64,000 nt of DNA, taken from positions 9,750 through 73,749 of the forward strand of contig DASXFE010000133.1 of NCBI GenBank assembly GCA_036489765.1, written 5' to 3'. Positions 16,998 to 26,213 of the stretch are shown here, in pieces. The number at the start of each line of letters is the position of its first letter. Position 1 is the stretch's first letter. The translations under genes were made by a program, and so were the position numbers. Origin of the DNA: DATARH01 sp036489765. Lineage in GTDB: Bacteria; Pseudomonadota; Alphaproteobacteria; ATCC43930; CGMCC-115725. Below the pieces are notes generated by a model, which had not been told where the DNA came from, did no database searches, and saw only the letters and a program-made list of their open reading frames with translations.

Positions 16998-17061
16998 AAA
17001 TTCACAATGAGACGGTGCGGCGATGCCGAGTTGCGGCACCTCACCGTCTCATGGTGAATTT
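16998..17061. repeat. AATTCAC-type intergenic palindrome (copy 2)
   Basis: AAATTCACAATGAGACGGTG is answered by CACCGTCTCATGGTGAATTT, giving a long, nearly perfect stem with one mismatch. It shares the AATTCAC outer arm with the element at 13991-14062 and the GGTGAG/CTCACC core with that at 18767-18829. Confidence 0.7.
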
Positions 17062-17193
17062 CCTGCGGCTTCGCCCGCGGCGCCATGCGCAGAGTGAGGA
17101 AGCGGCGTGCGTGCGGGGCCGGTTTACGCGGGGTTGCATCCGGCATACGCTCGCGACAGAGGAAACGCGCGCGAAATCATAGGGAGCACCGCG

Positions 17194-18744
17194 ATGTTGC
17201 TCAACCGATCCGAGATCAGCGAAGACCAGGCATTCGGCCAGTTCACCGACTCGATCCTCGAACGCGATCAGGCGAAGACGACCGACCTGTTCTTCAGGAT
17301 GGTGCGCGACGGCCGGTCCGTCGGCGACGCGCTGTCGCTGGTGACGGCGGCCGAGGCGCCGTTTGTCAACGTGCCGTGCCACATCAACATCAAAGACGGC
17401 AACATCGCGCTGACCAACAACGACCACACCCTCTTGGGCCTTCGCGCATCGGCCCATCTGATGCCGTACCTGCCCGAGAAATATCGGCTTTTGCCGATGC
17501 TGCAGAGCGTCTGGTACATCGGCGCGGGCCTCGATATCTGGAACCAGCTTCTCTACAAATACCCCGGCCGTTACGCGACGATGAAGGGCGTGCAGGTGCC
17601 GCCGCCGTCGTACGGTCCGTCCGTCTGGCTCGAGGACATGGCGCCGATCGTCGAGGACGGCACGGTCGAGGAGCGGCTCCACAGCTACATGATCGCGACG
17701 ATGACCGGCGACTCGCGCCGCGCGCACGGCCTCTTCCTCGGCCTCGCGCAAGACCCGGAGACGCGCCAGGACCTCCAGGACACGATCGAGTTCCTCGGCA
17801 TCATCGACCTCCAGGAAACCGTGATCGGGCGCAAGGCGCGCAACACCGGGCACAAGGCGATCCGCGCGCGCGCCGTGACCGACCTCGCCAATTACATCGG
17901 CTGGGAGAGGTCGCACGGCGTTTTCTACATGGGCGTCCCCGACATGGCGGTCGGCCCGCTCTACTACTCGCTCTACGACGCCGCCTCGGTCCGGATCGGC
18001 GCCGAGTTCCCCGATGATTTCGGCAAGAACCTCGAGGCGACCAACAAGACCCCGCTGTCGCCGACCGAGGTCGAGGACTTCATCCATCAGCTGATGAACG
18101 CCGACGGCGAGACCGTCTGGAACCTCATCACCACGCACCTCAAGAACGGCAAGTCGATCCAGAGCCTAGGCGACACGATCCAGCTCGGCGCGGCGGAGCT
18201 GATCCTGCGCACGACCGTCGCCCGCCAGTTCACCAATGGCCAGCACCCGTTCGACTATTGCAACGTCTGCAACAACTGGATGCGCCGCAGCAGGAGCCCG
18301 TACAAGGCGCGCGTCCTCTACCTGATGGCCAATTTCATCAACGATGTCGCGCACGAGAACAAGCTGACGACGTCGATCATCGAGGACGAGATCGCCGGGT
18401 ACGACGGCAACGGCCGGACGCCGCAGGCGCTCCTCGCCGATCTCGACGCCGCGATCATGTCGCTCGATGCGCCAAAGGCGACCGCGGTCGCGCACGCTTA
18501 TCTCAAAACCGGCGCCGACCGACGGCCCTACCAGGAAACCGTGTCGCTCTGCGCCAGCCGCTTCCAGGACGACCCGCACAACCAGAAGATCACCGTCTCG
18601 ACCTTCGAGGAATACGAGAAAAACTCGACCCACCTGCGCGACCGCATGCTCCTCGCCACCCCGCGCCTCCTCGCAGGCTGGGTCAAGATGCCCGGCGAGC
18701 GCGAGTGCTACGCCCGGTACGAGCGGGAGTGGATCTACCAGTAA
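17194..18744 (+). CDS. Unassigned 516-residue protein
   Basis: This is a long protein-like reading frame that starts at an ATG preceded by AGGGAG. It has no signal peptide and no transmembrane helix. It is rich in Asp/Glu and aromatic residues and appears largely alpha-helical. Notable features are a His/Asn-rich segment near residues 68-80 (H-I-N-I-K-D-G-N), a W-Y-I-G-A-G-L-D-I-W segment near residue 108, and C-N-V-C-N-N-W near residue 356, which could bind metal or form a redox pair. It is a single-gene unit between two palindromic repeats. I do not recognise the family and assign no function. Confidence 0.75.
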   Translation: MLLNRSEISEDQAFGQFTDSILERDQAKTTDLFFRMVRDGRSVGDALSLVTAAEAPFVNVPCHINIKDGNIALTNNDHTLLGLRASAHLMPYLPEKYRLLPMLQSVWYIGAGLDIWNQLLYKYPGRYATMKGVQVPPPSYGPSVWLEDMAPIVEDGTVEERLHSYMIATMTGDSRRAHGLFLGLAQDPETRQDLQDTIEFLGIIDLQETVIGRKARNTGHKAIRARAVTDLANYIGWERSHGVFYMGVPDMAVGPLYYSLYDAASVRIGAEFPDDFGKNLEATNKTPLSPTEVEDFIHQLMNADGETVWNLITTHLKNGKSIQSLGDTIQLGAAELILRTTVARQFTNGQHPFDYCNVCNNWMRRSRSPYKARVLYLMANFINDVAHENKLTTSIIEDEIAGYDGNGRTPQALLADLDAAIMSLDAPKATAVAHAYLKTGADRRPYQETVSLCASRFQDDPHNQKITVSTFEEYEKNSTHLRDRMLLATPRLLAGWVKMPGERECYARYEREWIYQ

Positions 18745-18766
18745 CTCGCGGCGAGGCCGCATCAAT

Positions 18767-18829
18767 CACAAAGAGGCGGTGAGACAGCGAGGGGCTTGTG
18801 CTCTTCTCACTGCCTCACCGCCTCTTTGT
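18767..18829. repeat. CACAAAGAGGCGGTGAG-type intergenic palindrome (copy 3)
   Basis: CACAAAGAGGCGGTGAG pairs with CTCACCGCCTCTTTGT around a short inner stem. It sits between the convergent 516-residue gene and surE, where it may also act as a bidirectional terminator. Confidence 0.7.
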
Positions 18830-18852
18830 CCATCTAGGGCGCTACGCCCGAG

Positions 18853-19617
18853 TTATCTCGGCAGCACCTTTGCCAGCTCCGCGTAAGCCGACTGGTCCGT
18901 CCTGTCGTACTTCAGCGGTGTCACGACGATCTTTCCCGCCTCGATGGCGGTGATGTCGCTTTCGGGGCCCTGCTCGCGCGGGCCGCGGCGGAACATGATC
19001 CAGTGGTATTCGAACCCGCGCGGGTCGGTGCGGGTGTCAACGGTCATCCCCTGCACGAGGCCCGGCCCCTGCCGCGCCAGGGTCAGCGGCCCCACCCGGT
19101 CGGGCGGGACGTTAGGGAAATTGACGTTGAGGCAGGTCGAAGGGTCCCAGCCGATCTCCAGCAGTCGCCGCACCACATCCGCGCCGAGCGTGGCCACCGT
19201 GTTCCACGGCACGTTGGCGCGGTCGGCGTATTCCTGGCTCAGCGCGATCGAGCGCACGCCGAGCATCATTGCCGTCATCGCCCCGCCGACCGTGCCCGAA
19301 TAGACGTTCTCGATCCCAAGATTGGCGCCCCGGTTGACGCCGCTGAGGCACAGGTCGGGCAGGTTGTCCTTCAACAGGTGCGAGATGCCGATGACCGCGC
19401 AATCGCCCGGGGTGCCGAGCACGCTATAGTGCCGCTCGCCGCGCCGCGTGACGCGCACCGGCGAATGCAGGCTGACCGCATGCGACACGCCGCTTTGGTC
19501 CCGCTCGGGTGCGACGACCCAGACCTCGTGCGCGAGGCTGAGGGCGATGCCTTCGAGCACCGCGAGCCCCGGTGCGTCGATGCCGTCGTCGTTGGTCACG
19601 AGGACCCGGTCGAGCAT
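18853..19617 (-). CDS. surE: 5'/3'-nucleotidase SurE
   Basis: This 254-residue protein matches the SurE family length. The metal-binding motif V-T-N-D-D-G is at residues 6-11, the conserved Ser is in D-Q-S-G-V-S-H near residue 42, and G-T-P-G-D-C-A lies near residue 70 with S-G-V-N-R-G-A-N-L-G near residue 90. SurE is a divalent-metal-dependent nucleoside monophosphate phosphatase. The ATG at 19617 is chosen because it lies just before the V-L-V-T-N-D-D-G strand and follows GGAAGAGG; the longer frame upstream is not conserved in style. It diverges from the VOC gene 60 bp away. Confidence 0.93.
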   Translation of the reverse strand: MLDRVLVTNDDGIDAPGLAVLEGIALSLAHEVWVVAPERDQSGVSHAVSLHSPVRVTRRGERHYSVLGTPGDCAVIGISHLLKDNLPDLCLSGVNRGANLGIENVYSGTVGGAMTAMMLGVRSIALSQEYADRANVPWNTVATLGADVVRRLLEIGWDPSTCLNVNFPNVPPDRVGPLTLARQGPGLVQGMTVDTRTDPRGFEYHWIMFRRGPREQGPESDITAIEAGKIVVTPLKYDRTDQSAYAELAKVLPR

Positions 19618-19676
19618 GCCTCTTCCTTTGGCCTTGAGCGCCGCGTACCAATAGCCGCCCAACGCGGGAGGCGACA

Positions 19677-20069
19677 ATGTTCAAGCGCATAGACCATGTC
19701 GAGATCGTGACCGACAAGCCCGAGGAGACGATCGCGTTCTATACCGACGTCCTCGGCTTCACCGTGCGCGAACGCAGCCGCGTCCCGACCGGCCCCGACA
19801 AGGCGCTCAATCTCGCCTATCTCGACCTCGGCGGCACGACGGTCGAATTGATGACTTGGGAAAACGTGCCGACCATGCCCAAGCCCGAGCTCGAGCATTT
19901 CGGCTACCGCATGATCGCGATCGAGGTCGAGGACATGAAGGAAGCCCTCGCCTACTTGAAGACGAAAGGCATCGACCCGGTCTGGGGCCCGAATTACCGT
20001 GACACCTACGCCCGCGCCGAAATCGCCGACCCGAACGGGTATCGCATCGAGCTTCGGCATTGGGTCTGA
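19677..20069 (+). CDS. VOC-family protein (glyoxalase I-like)
   Basis: This 130-residue vicinal-oxygen-chelate protein has paired beta-alpha-beta-beta-beta modules. The first metal-ligand His is in R-I-D-H-V-E-I near residue 6, Glu is in V-E-L-M-T near residue 60, a second module His is in L-E-H-F-G-Y-R near residue 76, and the C-terminal Glu is in R-I-E-L near residue 126. The pattern resembles lactoylglutathione lyase or methylmalonyl-CoA epimerase. A GST gene follows on the same strand after 123 bp, which fits glutathione-linked detoxification. Confidence 0.8.
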   Translation: MFKRIDHVEIVTDKPEETIAFYTDVLGFTVRERSRVPTGPDKALNLAYLDLGGTTVELMTWENVPTMPKPELEHFGYRMIAIEVEDMKEALAYLKTKGIDPVWGPNYRDTYARAEIADPNGYRIELRHWV

Positions 20070-20076
20070 GGTGAAA

Positions 20077-20104
20077 CCCCTCTCCGCCCACTGGGCGGAG
20101 AGGG
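20077..20104. repeat. CCCTCTCCGCCCACTGGGCGGAGAGGG palindrome (copy 1)
   Basis: A perfect palindromic hairpin follows the VOC gene. A near-identical copy with one central change is at 26352-26378, after boxC. It could terminate transcription but lacks a T-tract. Confidence 0.65.
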
Positions 20105-20192
20105 AGAAGAATTTGCGCGATCGATTTGTATTTAATCTGCGACCGCTCGCGTGCCATCCTCCCGGCATTCCACGCCCGAACAGGAGGGAATG

Positions 20193-20885
20193 ATGGCGAA
20201 TTACATGCTGGTCAGCTTCAAGACCTGCCCGTGGGTGCAGCGCTCGGCGATCATCCTCAGGGAAAAGAACGAACCGTTCGAGTTCCGCCACATCGAGAGC
20301 GACAATCGGCCTGACTGGTTCTTGGCGATCTCGCCGCACAAGAAAGTGCCGGTGCTGCGCATCGACGACAAGGTGACCCTCTTCGAATCGAGTGCGATCA
20401 ACGAGTACCTCGACGAGGTCGTAACCCCGCAGCTTCACCCCGCCGATCCGATCGAGCGGGCGATCAACCGGGCCTGGACCGACTATGTCCCGACCTTCTC
20501 CTCGCAGGTCACCGGCTGCGCCTACGCCGCGACCAAGGAGGCTTATGAGGCCGCAGTCGCCAAGATCCCCGACGCGTTCGGCAAGCTCGAAGCCGCTCTC
20601 GAAAAGCAGGGCAGCGGCCCGTTCTTCAACGGCGCCAAGTATTCGCTGGTCGATGCCGCCTACGCGCCGTTCCTGCAGCGGTACTATTTCCTCGATCGGG
20701 TGAAGCCGCTCGGGCAGATCGAGAAATTCCCGCGCGTCAAGGCCTGGGCCGAAGCCCTGATGGCCCGTCCCTCGACCCACTCCTTCCCTGAGGCCGAGTT
20801 CGAGGCGATGTACCGCGAGAATCTCCGGAAGCGCGGCAGCTATCTGTCGTCGTTCCTCAAGCCGGCACGCGCGGCGGCAGAGTAA
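20193..20885 (+). CDS. Glutathione S-transferase family protein
   Basis: This 230-residue protein has a thioredoxin-like N-terminal domain (about residues 1-80), with the active-site region T-C-P-W-V-Q-R near residue 10, the cis-proline in K-K-V-P-V-L near residue 52 and E-S-S-A-I near residue 66. An all-helical C-terminal domain follows. The Cys-Pro-Trp-Val pattern suggests an omega- or beta-like GST with cysteine chemistry. Two ATGs are adjacent; 20193 lies five bases after AGGAGG and is preferred over 20190. Confidence 0.88.
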   Translation: MANYMLVSFKTCPWVQRSAIILREKNEPFEFRHIESDNRPDWFLAISPHKKVPVLRIDDKVTLFESSAINEYLDEVVTPQLHPADPIERAINRAWTDYVPTFSSQVTGCAYAATKEAYEAAVAKIPDAFGKLEAALEKQGSGPFFNGAKYSLVDAAYAPFLQRYYFLDRVKPLGQIEKFPRVKAWAEALMARPSTHSFPEAEFEAMYRENLRKRGSYLSSFLKPARAAAE

Positions 20886-20905
20886 GCGTCAGCCGCCTAT
20901 CCCAA

Positions 20906-20932
20906 CCTTCCCCCGCAAGCTGCGGGGGAAGG
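20906..20932. terminator. Hairpin between convergent GST and hydrolase genes
   Basis: CCTTCCCCCGCA and TGCGGGGGAAGG form a perfect 12-bp stem with a three-base loop. It is placed between two convergent genes and is suitable for bidirectional termination, or it is another REP-type element. Confidence 0.5.
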
Positions 20933-20952
20933 GGCTCGCTTTACTCCCGCCC

Positions 20953-21891
20953 TTACGCAAACGCCTTCTTGAACGCCGCCCAGACCGCGCGCTGGGCGTT
21001 CATCGCGTCGTCGATCGCGGGCATCATGCCGAAAAAGGCATGGATCATGCCGGCGTATTCGTGACGCTCGACCGGGATGCCGGCCGCCTCGAGCTTTTCG
21101 CCGAGTTCGACGCCTTCGTCGTGCAATACGTCGCATTCGGCGGCGATCACGATCGCCGGGGCGACGCCGGCAAAATTGGGCGCCAGCACCGGCGAGGCGC
21201 GCCAGTCGAGCGCGTCGTCCATGCTTCTCAGATAATGGCCGCGGAACCACTTCATCGCGTCGGCCGTCAGGATCCCGCAGCCGGTCGCGTAGCTCTTGTA
21301 GCTCTCGGTCGCCATGCGGAAGTCGGCGACCGGATAGACAAGCGACTGCAGCCGCAGTTTCGGCTCGCCCTTGTCCCGCGCCAACAGCGCCACGACCGCG
21401 GCGAGATTGGCGCCGGCGCTGTCGCCATGGACGCCGAGCCGGTTGGGGTCGACGCCGATGACGGGGGCATTCGCATGCACCCATTCGAGCGCCGCGAACG
21501 AATCGTCCACCGCGGCCGGAAAGCGGTGCTCGGGACCCATCCGGTAATCGACCGAAACGACGACCGCCTCAGCCCCGCTGCACAGATTGCGCGCGACGAG
21601 ATCGTGCGAGTCGAGGCTGCCGATCACATGGCCGCCGCCGTGATAGTAGACGATCGCGGGCCGCGCGCCGCTGCCGGGCGGCGTATAGATGCGCACCGGG
21701 ATCTCGCCGGCCGGGCCGGGGATCGTACGGTTGTCGACCCGCGCGACCTCTAGCGGAACGGCTTTGCGCGAGGCCGCCATCGCCTCCATCTGCACCCGCG
21801 CCTCGGGCGGGGTCATGGCCTCAATCGGCTTCAGGTCGAGCTTGGCCATCGCGTCGATCGCCGCCTGGATTTGCGGGTGCAGGTTCGGCAT
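20953..21891 (-). CDS. Alpha/beta hydrolase, hormone-sensitive-lipase family esterase
   Basis: This 312-residue cytosolic esterase has the oxyanion motif Y-H-G-G-G near residue 82, the nucleophile G-D-S-A-G near residue 155, the acid in E-C-D near residue 255 and His in M-I-H-A-F near residue 288. These are the hallmarks of family IV (HSL) carboxylesterases, which hydrolyse short-chain acyl esters. The gene diverges from the MetE-like gene 62 bp away. Confidence 0.88.
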   Translation of the reverse strand: MPNLHPQIQAAIDAMAKLDLKPIEAMTPPEARVQMEAMAASRKAVPLEVARVDNRTIPGPAGEIPVRIYTPPGSGARPAIVYYHGGGHVIGSLDSHDLVARNLCSGAEAVVVSVDYRMGPEHRFPAAVDDSFAALEWVHANAPVIGVDPNRLGVHGDSAGANLAAVVALLARDKGEPKLRLQSLVYPVADFRMATESYKSYATGCGILTADAMKWFRGHYLRSMDDALDWRASPVLAPNFAGVAPAIVIAAECDVLHDEGVELGEKLEAAGIPVERHEYAGMIHAFFGMMPAIDDAMNAQRAVWAAFKKAFA

Positions 21892-21953
21892 CGTTTTCCC
21901 CTCTTCGCCTTGCGTCGCGGTATGATGACGGTGGACCGGGGAGGATTCCAGCC

Positions 21954-23123
21954 TTGAAGCTCAGCACCGATCGCATCCTCACGACGCATGTCGGCAGCCT
22001 GCCGCGGCCCACGCCGATGCTCGACCTGATCCGGGCGCGAGAGGCCGGCGAGCCGGTCGACGAGGCGGCGTTCGAGGCGCAGGCGGCGCAATCGGTCATC
22101 GACATCGTCGCGCAGCAGGTCGCCGCCGGGATCGATATCGTCAGCGACGGCGAGCAGTCGAAGCCCAGCTATGCGACCTATGTAAAGCACCGCATCGCCG
22201 GCATCGACATGGATCCGTCGGTCGTCGAGCGCGGCCGCGACGCGATGGTCAGCCTCGACCGGCTCGAACACCCCGATTACGTGACCGCAACCAATTTCAG
22301 CGGCACCGCTTTCCCGGCCTGCCTTGGCCCATTGTCCTACGAGGACCGCGCCCCGCTCGACCGCGACATCGCGCATTTCCGCGCCGCCGTCGACAAGGCA
22401 AGGCCGACCGAGGCGTTCATGCCCGCCCCCTCGCCGGGCATCCTCACCCGCTTTGTCGTCGACACCTACTACCAGGACGAAGACGCCTATGTGGATGCGC
22501 TCGCCGCCGCGATGCGCACCGAATACGAGGCGATCGTCGGTGCCGGGTTCCTCCTCCAGATCGACTGCCCCGATCTGGGCTCCTGCCGCCACAACCAGTA
22601 CCGGCACCTCACCGAAGACCAGTTTCGCCGCATCGCCGACCGCAACATCGCCGCGCTCAACGCCGCGACCGAGGGGCTGCCGGCCGACCGCATGCGCCTC
22701 CACATCTGCTGGGGCAATTACGAGGGCCCGCACACGCACGATATTCCGCTCGCAAACATCATCGACATCGCGCTGAAGGCCCGGCCGCAGGCCCTCAGCA
22801 TCGAGGCCGCCAACCCACGCCACGAGCACGAATGGGAAGACCTGAAGGCGATCCGCATCCCAGACGACAAGGTGCTGATCCCCGGCGTTCTCGATTCGAC
22901 GAGCAACTTCGTCGAGCACCCGCGCCTCATCGCCCAGCGCATCCTCCGCTTCGCTGACATCGTCGGACGCGAGCGCGTCATTCCCGGGAGCGATTGCGGC
23001 TTCGGCACCTCGGCGACCGCCCAGCCGATCATCGCGCCGAGCATCGTCTGGGCGAAATTCCGCGCGCTCAAGGAAGGCGCCGAGACCGCCAGCGAGCGGC
23101 TCTGGGGCCGGAAGTCGCGATGA
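21954..23123 (+). CDS. Cobalamin-independent methionine synthase II-family protein (MetE C-terminal-like)
   Basis: This 389-residue single-barrel protein resembles the catalytic half of MetE (COG0620). Conserved blocks are T-T-H-V-G-S-L-P-R-P near residue 9, V-S-D-G-E-Q near residue 63, D-C-P-D-L near residue 204, H-I-C-W-G-N near residue 250 and S-D-C-G-F-G near residue 345; the last two supply candidate Zn-ligand His/Cys residues. Stand-alone members act on methyl or thiol transfer or on epoxyalkane-type substrates, and a true methionine synthase role is not assured. The start is TTG at 21954. The stop overlaps the ligase ATG (ATGA), so it is coupled to the aromatic-acid genes. Confidence 0.82.
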   Translation: MKLSTDRILTTHVGSLPRPTPMLDLIRAREAGEPVDEAAFEAQAAQSVIDIVAQQVAAGIDIVSDGEQSKPSYATYVKHRIAGIDMDPSVVERGRDAMVSLDRLEHPDYVTATNFSGTAFPACLGPLSYEDRAPLDRDIAHFRAAVDKARPTEAFMPAPSPGILTRFVVDTYYQDEDAYVDALAAAMRTEYEAIVGAGFLLQIDCPDLGSCRHNQYRHLTEDQFRRIADRNIAALNAATEGLPADRMRLHICWGNYEGPHTHDIPLANIIDIALKARPQALSIEAANPRHEHEWEDLKAIRIPDDKVLIPGVLDSTSNFVEHPRLIAQRILRFADIVGRERVIPGSDCGFGTSATAQPIIAPSIVWAKFRALKEGAETASERLWGRKSR

Positions 23124-24649
23124 GCGACGGAAACGCCTACGACTATTTCGTCGCCCGCCACGTCCGCGAGGGCAACGGGGCCCGCACCGCCTTTGTCGAC
23201 CCCTGGCGCAGCCTCACCTATGCCGATCTCGATACGGCCTGCACCCGCTTCGCCGCCGGCCTCGCCGCGGCGGGGATCGAGCGCGAACGGCGCATCGCGC
23301 TTGTGATGCTCGACACGGTCGATTTCCCGGTCGCGTTTTGGGGCGCGATCCGCGCCGGGGTCATCCCCGTGCCGATCAACACGTTGCTGCCGGCCGATAC
23401 AACCGGCTATATCCTGCAGGACAGCCGCGCCGCCGCGCTCTTCGTCTCCGCCCCGCTCCTCGAAGCCCTGCGACCTGCCGCCCGCCGCGTCCCGCGCGTC
23501 GTCGTCAGCCAGCCCGACGCCCGCCCGTCCGATTTCACTAAATTCCTCGCCGCCGGCCACCCGCCGCCGGTCGCCGAATGCTCGCCGGACGAGACCGCGT
23601 TCTGGCTCTACTCCTCGGGCTCGACCGGCGCGCCGAAGGGCGCCCGCCACATCCATTCGAGCCTCAAGGCGACTGCCGACACCTATGCCGCCACGGTGCT
23701 CGGCCTCGGCCCCGACGACGTCGTCTTTTCGGCCGCGAAGCTGTTCTTCGCCTATGGGCTCGGCAACGCGATGACCTTCCCGATGGCGGCCGGCGCCAGC
23801 GCGATCCTCTACCCCGATCGCCCGACCCCCGACGCCTGCCTCGCGCAGATGAAGCGCCACCGCCCGACCCTCTTTTGCGGCGTCCCGACACTCTACGCGG
23901 CGCTGCTCGCCAACCCTGAGCTCGGCAAGGGCGCCGGGTCGAGCCGGCTGCGCACCTGCATCTCGGCCGGCGAAGCCCTGCCCGAGCAGGTGGGCTTGCG
24001 CTGGCGCGACACAGTCGGCGTCGACATCCTCGACGGGATCGGCTCGACCGAGATGCTGCATATCTTCCTGTCGAACCGCCCCGGCGACATCCGCTACGGC
24101 ACGACCGGCAAGCCCGTGCCCGGCTACGAATGCCGCGTCCTCGACGAAGCCGGCAACGACACGGCGCCCGGCGAGAGCGGCGAGCTCGCCGTGCGCGGTC
24201 CCAGCGCCGCCGACGGCTACTGGAACCAGCGCGTCAAGTCCCGCCACACGTTCCGCGGCGAGTGGACCCACACCGGCGACACCTACATCCGCGACGCCGA
24301 CGGCTACTACCGCTACTGCGGCCGCAGCGACGACATGCTCAAGGTCGGCGGCATCTGGGTCTCGCCCTTCGAGGTCGAGGAAGCCCTCATCGCCCACCCC
24401 TCGGTGTTGGAGGCGGCCGTCGTCGGGCACGAGGACCAGGACCGCCTGGTCAAGCCGCGCGCCTTCATCGTGCTGCAGGAAGGGGCGAAGTCGGCCGACC
24501 AGGCGGCGTTGCGCGAGACGCTGCAGGCCCACGTGAAGGACCGCATCGGCGTGTGGAAATACCCCCGCTGGGTCGAGTTCGTCGACACATTGCCGAAGAC
24601 CGCGACGGGCAAGATCCAGCGGTACAAATTGCGGGAGGCAGGGAATTGA
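23120..24649 (+). CDS. Benzoate-CoA ligase-family aryl-CoA synthetase
   Basis: This 509-residue ANL-superfamily adenylate-forming enzyme has the P-loop Y-S-S-G-S-T-G-A-P-K-G near residue 163, G-I-G-S-T-E-M-L-H-I-F near residue 307 (characteristic of benzoate-CoA ligases), G-R-S-D-D-M-L-K near residue 400 and the catalytic lysine in T-A-T-G-K near residue 497. It should activate benzoate or a close analogue with ATP and CoA, which matches the BoxC and BoxB genes directly downstream. The ATG overlaps the stop of the MetE-like gene by four bases. Confidence 0.9.
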   Translation: MSDGNAYDYFVARHVREGNGARTAFVDPWRSLTYADLDTACTRFAAGLAAAGIERERRIALVMLDTVDFPVAFWGAIRAGVIPVPINTLLPADTTGYILQDSRAAALFVSAPLLEALRPAARRVPRVVVSQPDARPSDFTKFLAAGHPPPVAECSPDETAFWLYSSGSTGAPKGARHIHSSLKATADTYAATVLGLGPDDVVFSAAKLFFAYGLGNAMTFPMAAGASAILYPDRPTPDACLAQMKRHRPTLFCGVPTLYAALLANPELGKGAGSSRLRTCISAGEALPEQVGLRWRDTVGVDILDGIGSTEMLHIFLSNRPGDIRYGTTGKPVPGYECRVLDEAGNDTAPGESGELAVRGPSAADGYWNQRVKSRHTFRGEWTHTGDTYIRDADGYYRYCGRSDDMLKVGGIWVSPFEVEEALIAHPSVLEAAVVGHEDQDRLVKPRAFIVLQEGAKSADQAALRETLQAHVKDRIGVWKYPRWVEFVDTLPKTATGKIQRYKLREAGN

Positions 24650-24716
24650 GTCGCCACCTCTCCCAAAGTCACCTTGGCCGGGCTTGGCCAAGGTGCCTGT
24701 TTCATGGGGTGGGACA

Positions 24717-26213
24717 TTGAAGCCCATCAATTTCCAAACCGACCCCTCGCGCTATCGTCATTGGCGCCTCAGCACCGACGGCCCGATCGCGACGCTGACC
24801 CTCGATGTCGACCCAGCCGGCAGCCTTTTCCCCGGCGCCGAATTGAAGCTCAATTCCTACGATCTCGGCGTCGACATCGAGCTTGCGGACGCCGTGCAAC
24901 GGCTGCGCTTCGAGCATCCCGAGGTGAAGACGGTCGTGATCCGCTCGGGCAAGGACAATGTGTTTTGCGCTGGCGCCAACATCACCGCGCTCGCCAAGGC
25001 GACCCATCAGCACAAGGTCAATTTCTGCAAATTCACCAACGAGACCCGCTTCGCGATCGAGGATGCGAGTGAGAATTCCGGCCAACGCTACCTCGCCGCG
25101 ATTGGCGGGCCGGCGGTGGGCGGCGGGTACGAGCTGGCGGCGGCGTGTGATTGGATCATGTTGATCGACGACCGGCGCTCGTCGGTGTCGCTGCCCGAGC
25201 TGCCGCTGCTGGCGGTGCTGCCGGGCACCGGCGGCGTCACGCGCCTCACCGACAAGCGCAAAGTGCGCCGCGACCGCGCCGACCTGTTCTGTACCACTGA
25301 GGAAGGCGTGCGCGGGAACCGCGCCGTCGACTGGCGCCTCGTCGACGAATGCGTGCCGCCCTCCGCCTGGGACGAGAAGGTACGCGACCGCGCCCTCGCC
25401 CTCGCCCAAACCGCCGCCCGCCCGGGCAGCGCTAAGGGCATCGCTCTGCCTCCGGTCGACCCGGCGCCCTATTTGCGCCTCGACCTCGACCACGAGCGTA
25501 AACAGGCGACGATCACAATCCTGGGCCCAACGAGCCTGCCCACAGACCTCGCCGGCATCCACGAGGCGGGCGCCGCATTCTGGCCCCTCGGGGTGGCACG
25601 GGCGCTCGACGACACGCTGGTGCACTTGCGCTTCAACGAGCCCGAACTCGGCATGATCGTGTTCAAAAGCGAGGGCGACCCGGCGCACGTGCTCGTCGCC
25701 GACGCGCTTCTCGAAACCCATCGCGACGACTGGCTCGTCCGCGAAATCCGCCTCTTCTTGAAGCGCACGCTAAAGCGCGTCGACATGATGGCGCGGAGCC
25801 TCTTTACGCTGATCGAGCCCGGGAGCTGCTTTGCCGGCAGCCTCGCCGAGCTTGCCTTCGCCGCCGACCGCAGCTTCATCCACATTGGCGCAAAGGCCGG
25901 CGACAACCGGCCCGAAGCGATGCTCACCCTGTCGTCGCTCAATTTCGGCGCCTACCCGATGGGCAACGGGCTCACCCGGCTCGCCACCCGCTTCCTCGGC
26001 GAGCCCGCCAGCCTCGCCGCCGCCGAACGCGCGGCCGGCAACCCCTTGTCCGCCGAGGATGCCGACGCCCTCGGCCTTGTCACCGCCGCCTATGACGAGG
26101 TCGATTGGGACGAGGAAATCCGCCTGATGCTGGAGGAGCGCGCAAGCTTCTCGCCCGACGCCCTGACCGGGCTCGAAGCCAACCTCCGCTTCGCCGGCCC
26201 GGAAACGATGTAG
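24717..26213 (+). CDS. boxC: Benzoyl-CoA-dihydrodiol lyase BoxC, truncated by an in-frame amber codon
   Basis: This enoyl-CoA-hydratase-superfamily protein cleaves 2,3-epoxy/dihydrodiol benzoyl-CoA in the aerobic box pathway. The typical opening F-Q-T-D-P-S-R-Y-R-H-W follows a TTG start at 24717 (GGGGTGGGA ribosome-binding site). An upstream in-frame TTG at 24684 is possible. Crotonase features include F-C-A-G-A-N-I near residue 83 and G-P-A-V-G-G-G-Y-E near residue 130. The frame stops at TAG (26211-26213) after G-P-E-T-M, yet the same frame continues for 43 further codons that match a BoxC C terminus, ending in TAA at 26345. The visible product is 498 residues; with a glutamate codon at that point it would be 542. 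Confidence 0.85.
   Translation: MKPINFQTDPSRYRHWRLSTDGPIATLTLDVDPAGSLFPGAELKLNSYDLGVDIELADAVQRLRFEHPEVKTVVIRSGKDNVFCAGANITALAKATHQHKVNFCKFTNETRFAIEDASENSGQRYLAAIGGPAVGGGYELAAACDWIMLIDDRRSSVSLPELPLLAVLPGTGGVTRLTDKRKVRRDRADLFCTTEEGVRGNRAVDWRLVDECVPPSAWDEKVRDRALALAQTAARPGSAKGIALPPVDPAPYLRLDLDHERKQATITILGPTSLPTDLAGIHEAGAAFWPLGVARALDDTLVHLRFNEPELGMIVFKSEGDPAHVLVADALLETHRDDWLVREIRLFLKRTLKRVDMMARSLFTLIEPGSCFAGSLAELAFAADRSFIHIGAKAGDNRPEAMLTLSSLNFGAYPMGNGLTRLATRFLGEPASLAAAERAAGNPLSAEDADALGLVTAAYDEVDWDEEIRLMLEERASFSPDALTGLEANLRFAGPETM

Noticed and set aside
16952..17146. An N-terminal extension of the hydroxypyruvate isomerase gene
   Set aside because: It would translate the palindromic repeat and give a length well above the family norm.
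22718..24730. A 670-residue frame on the minus strand opposite the benzoate-CoA ligase and MetE-like genes
   Set aside because: It runs antisense to well-recognised enzymes, is full of low-complexity Gly/Arg/Ala, and is expected from GC-rich codon bias.
26211..26213. Pyrrolysine or other programmed recoding at the boxC amber codon
   Set aside because: No pyrrolysine genes or recoding structure were seen, and the family residue expected here is glutamate, so a GAG-to-TAG change is simpler.
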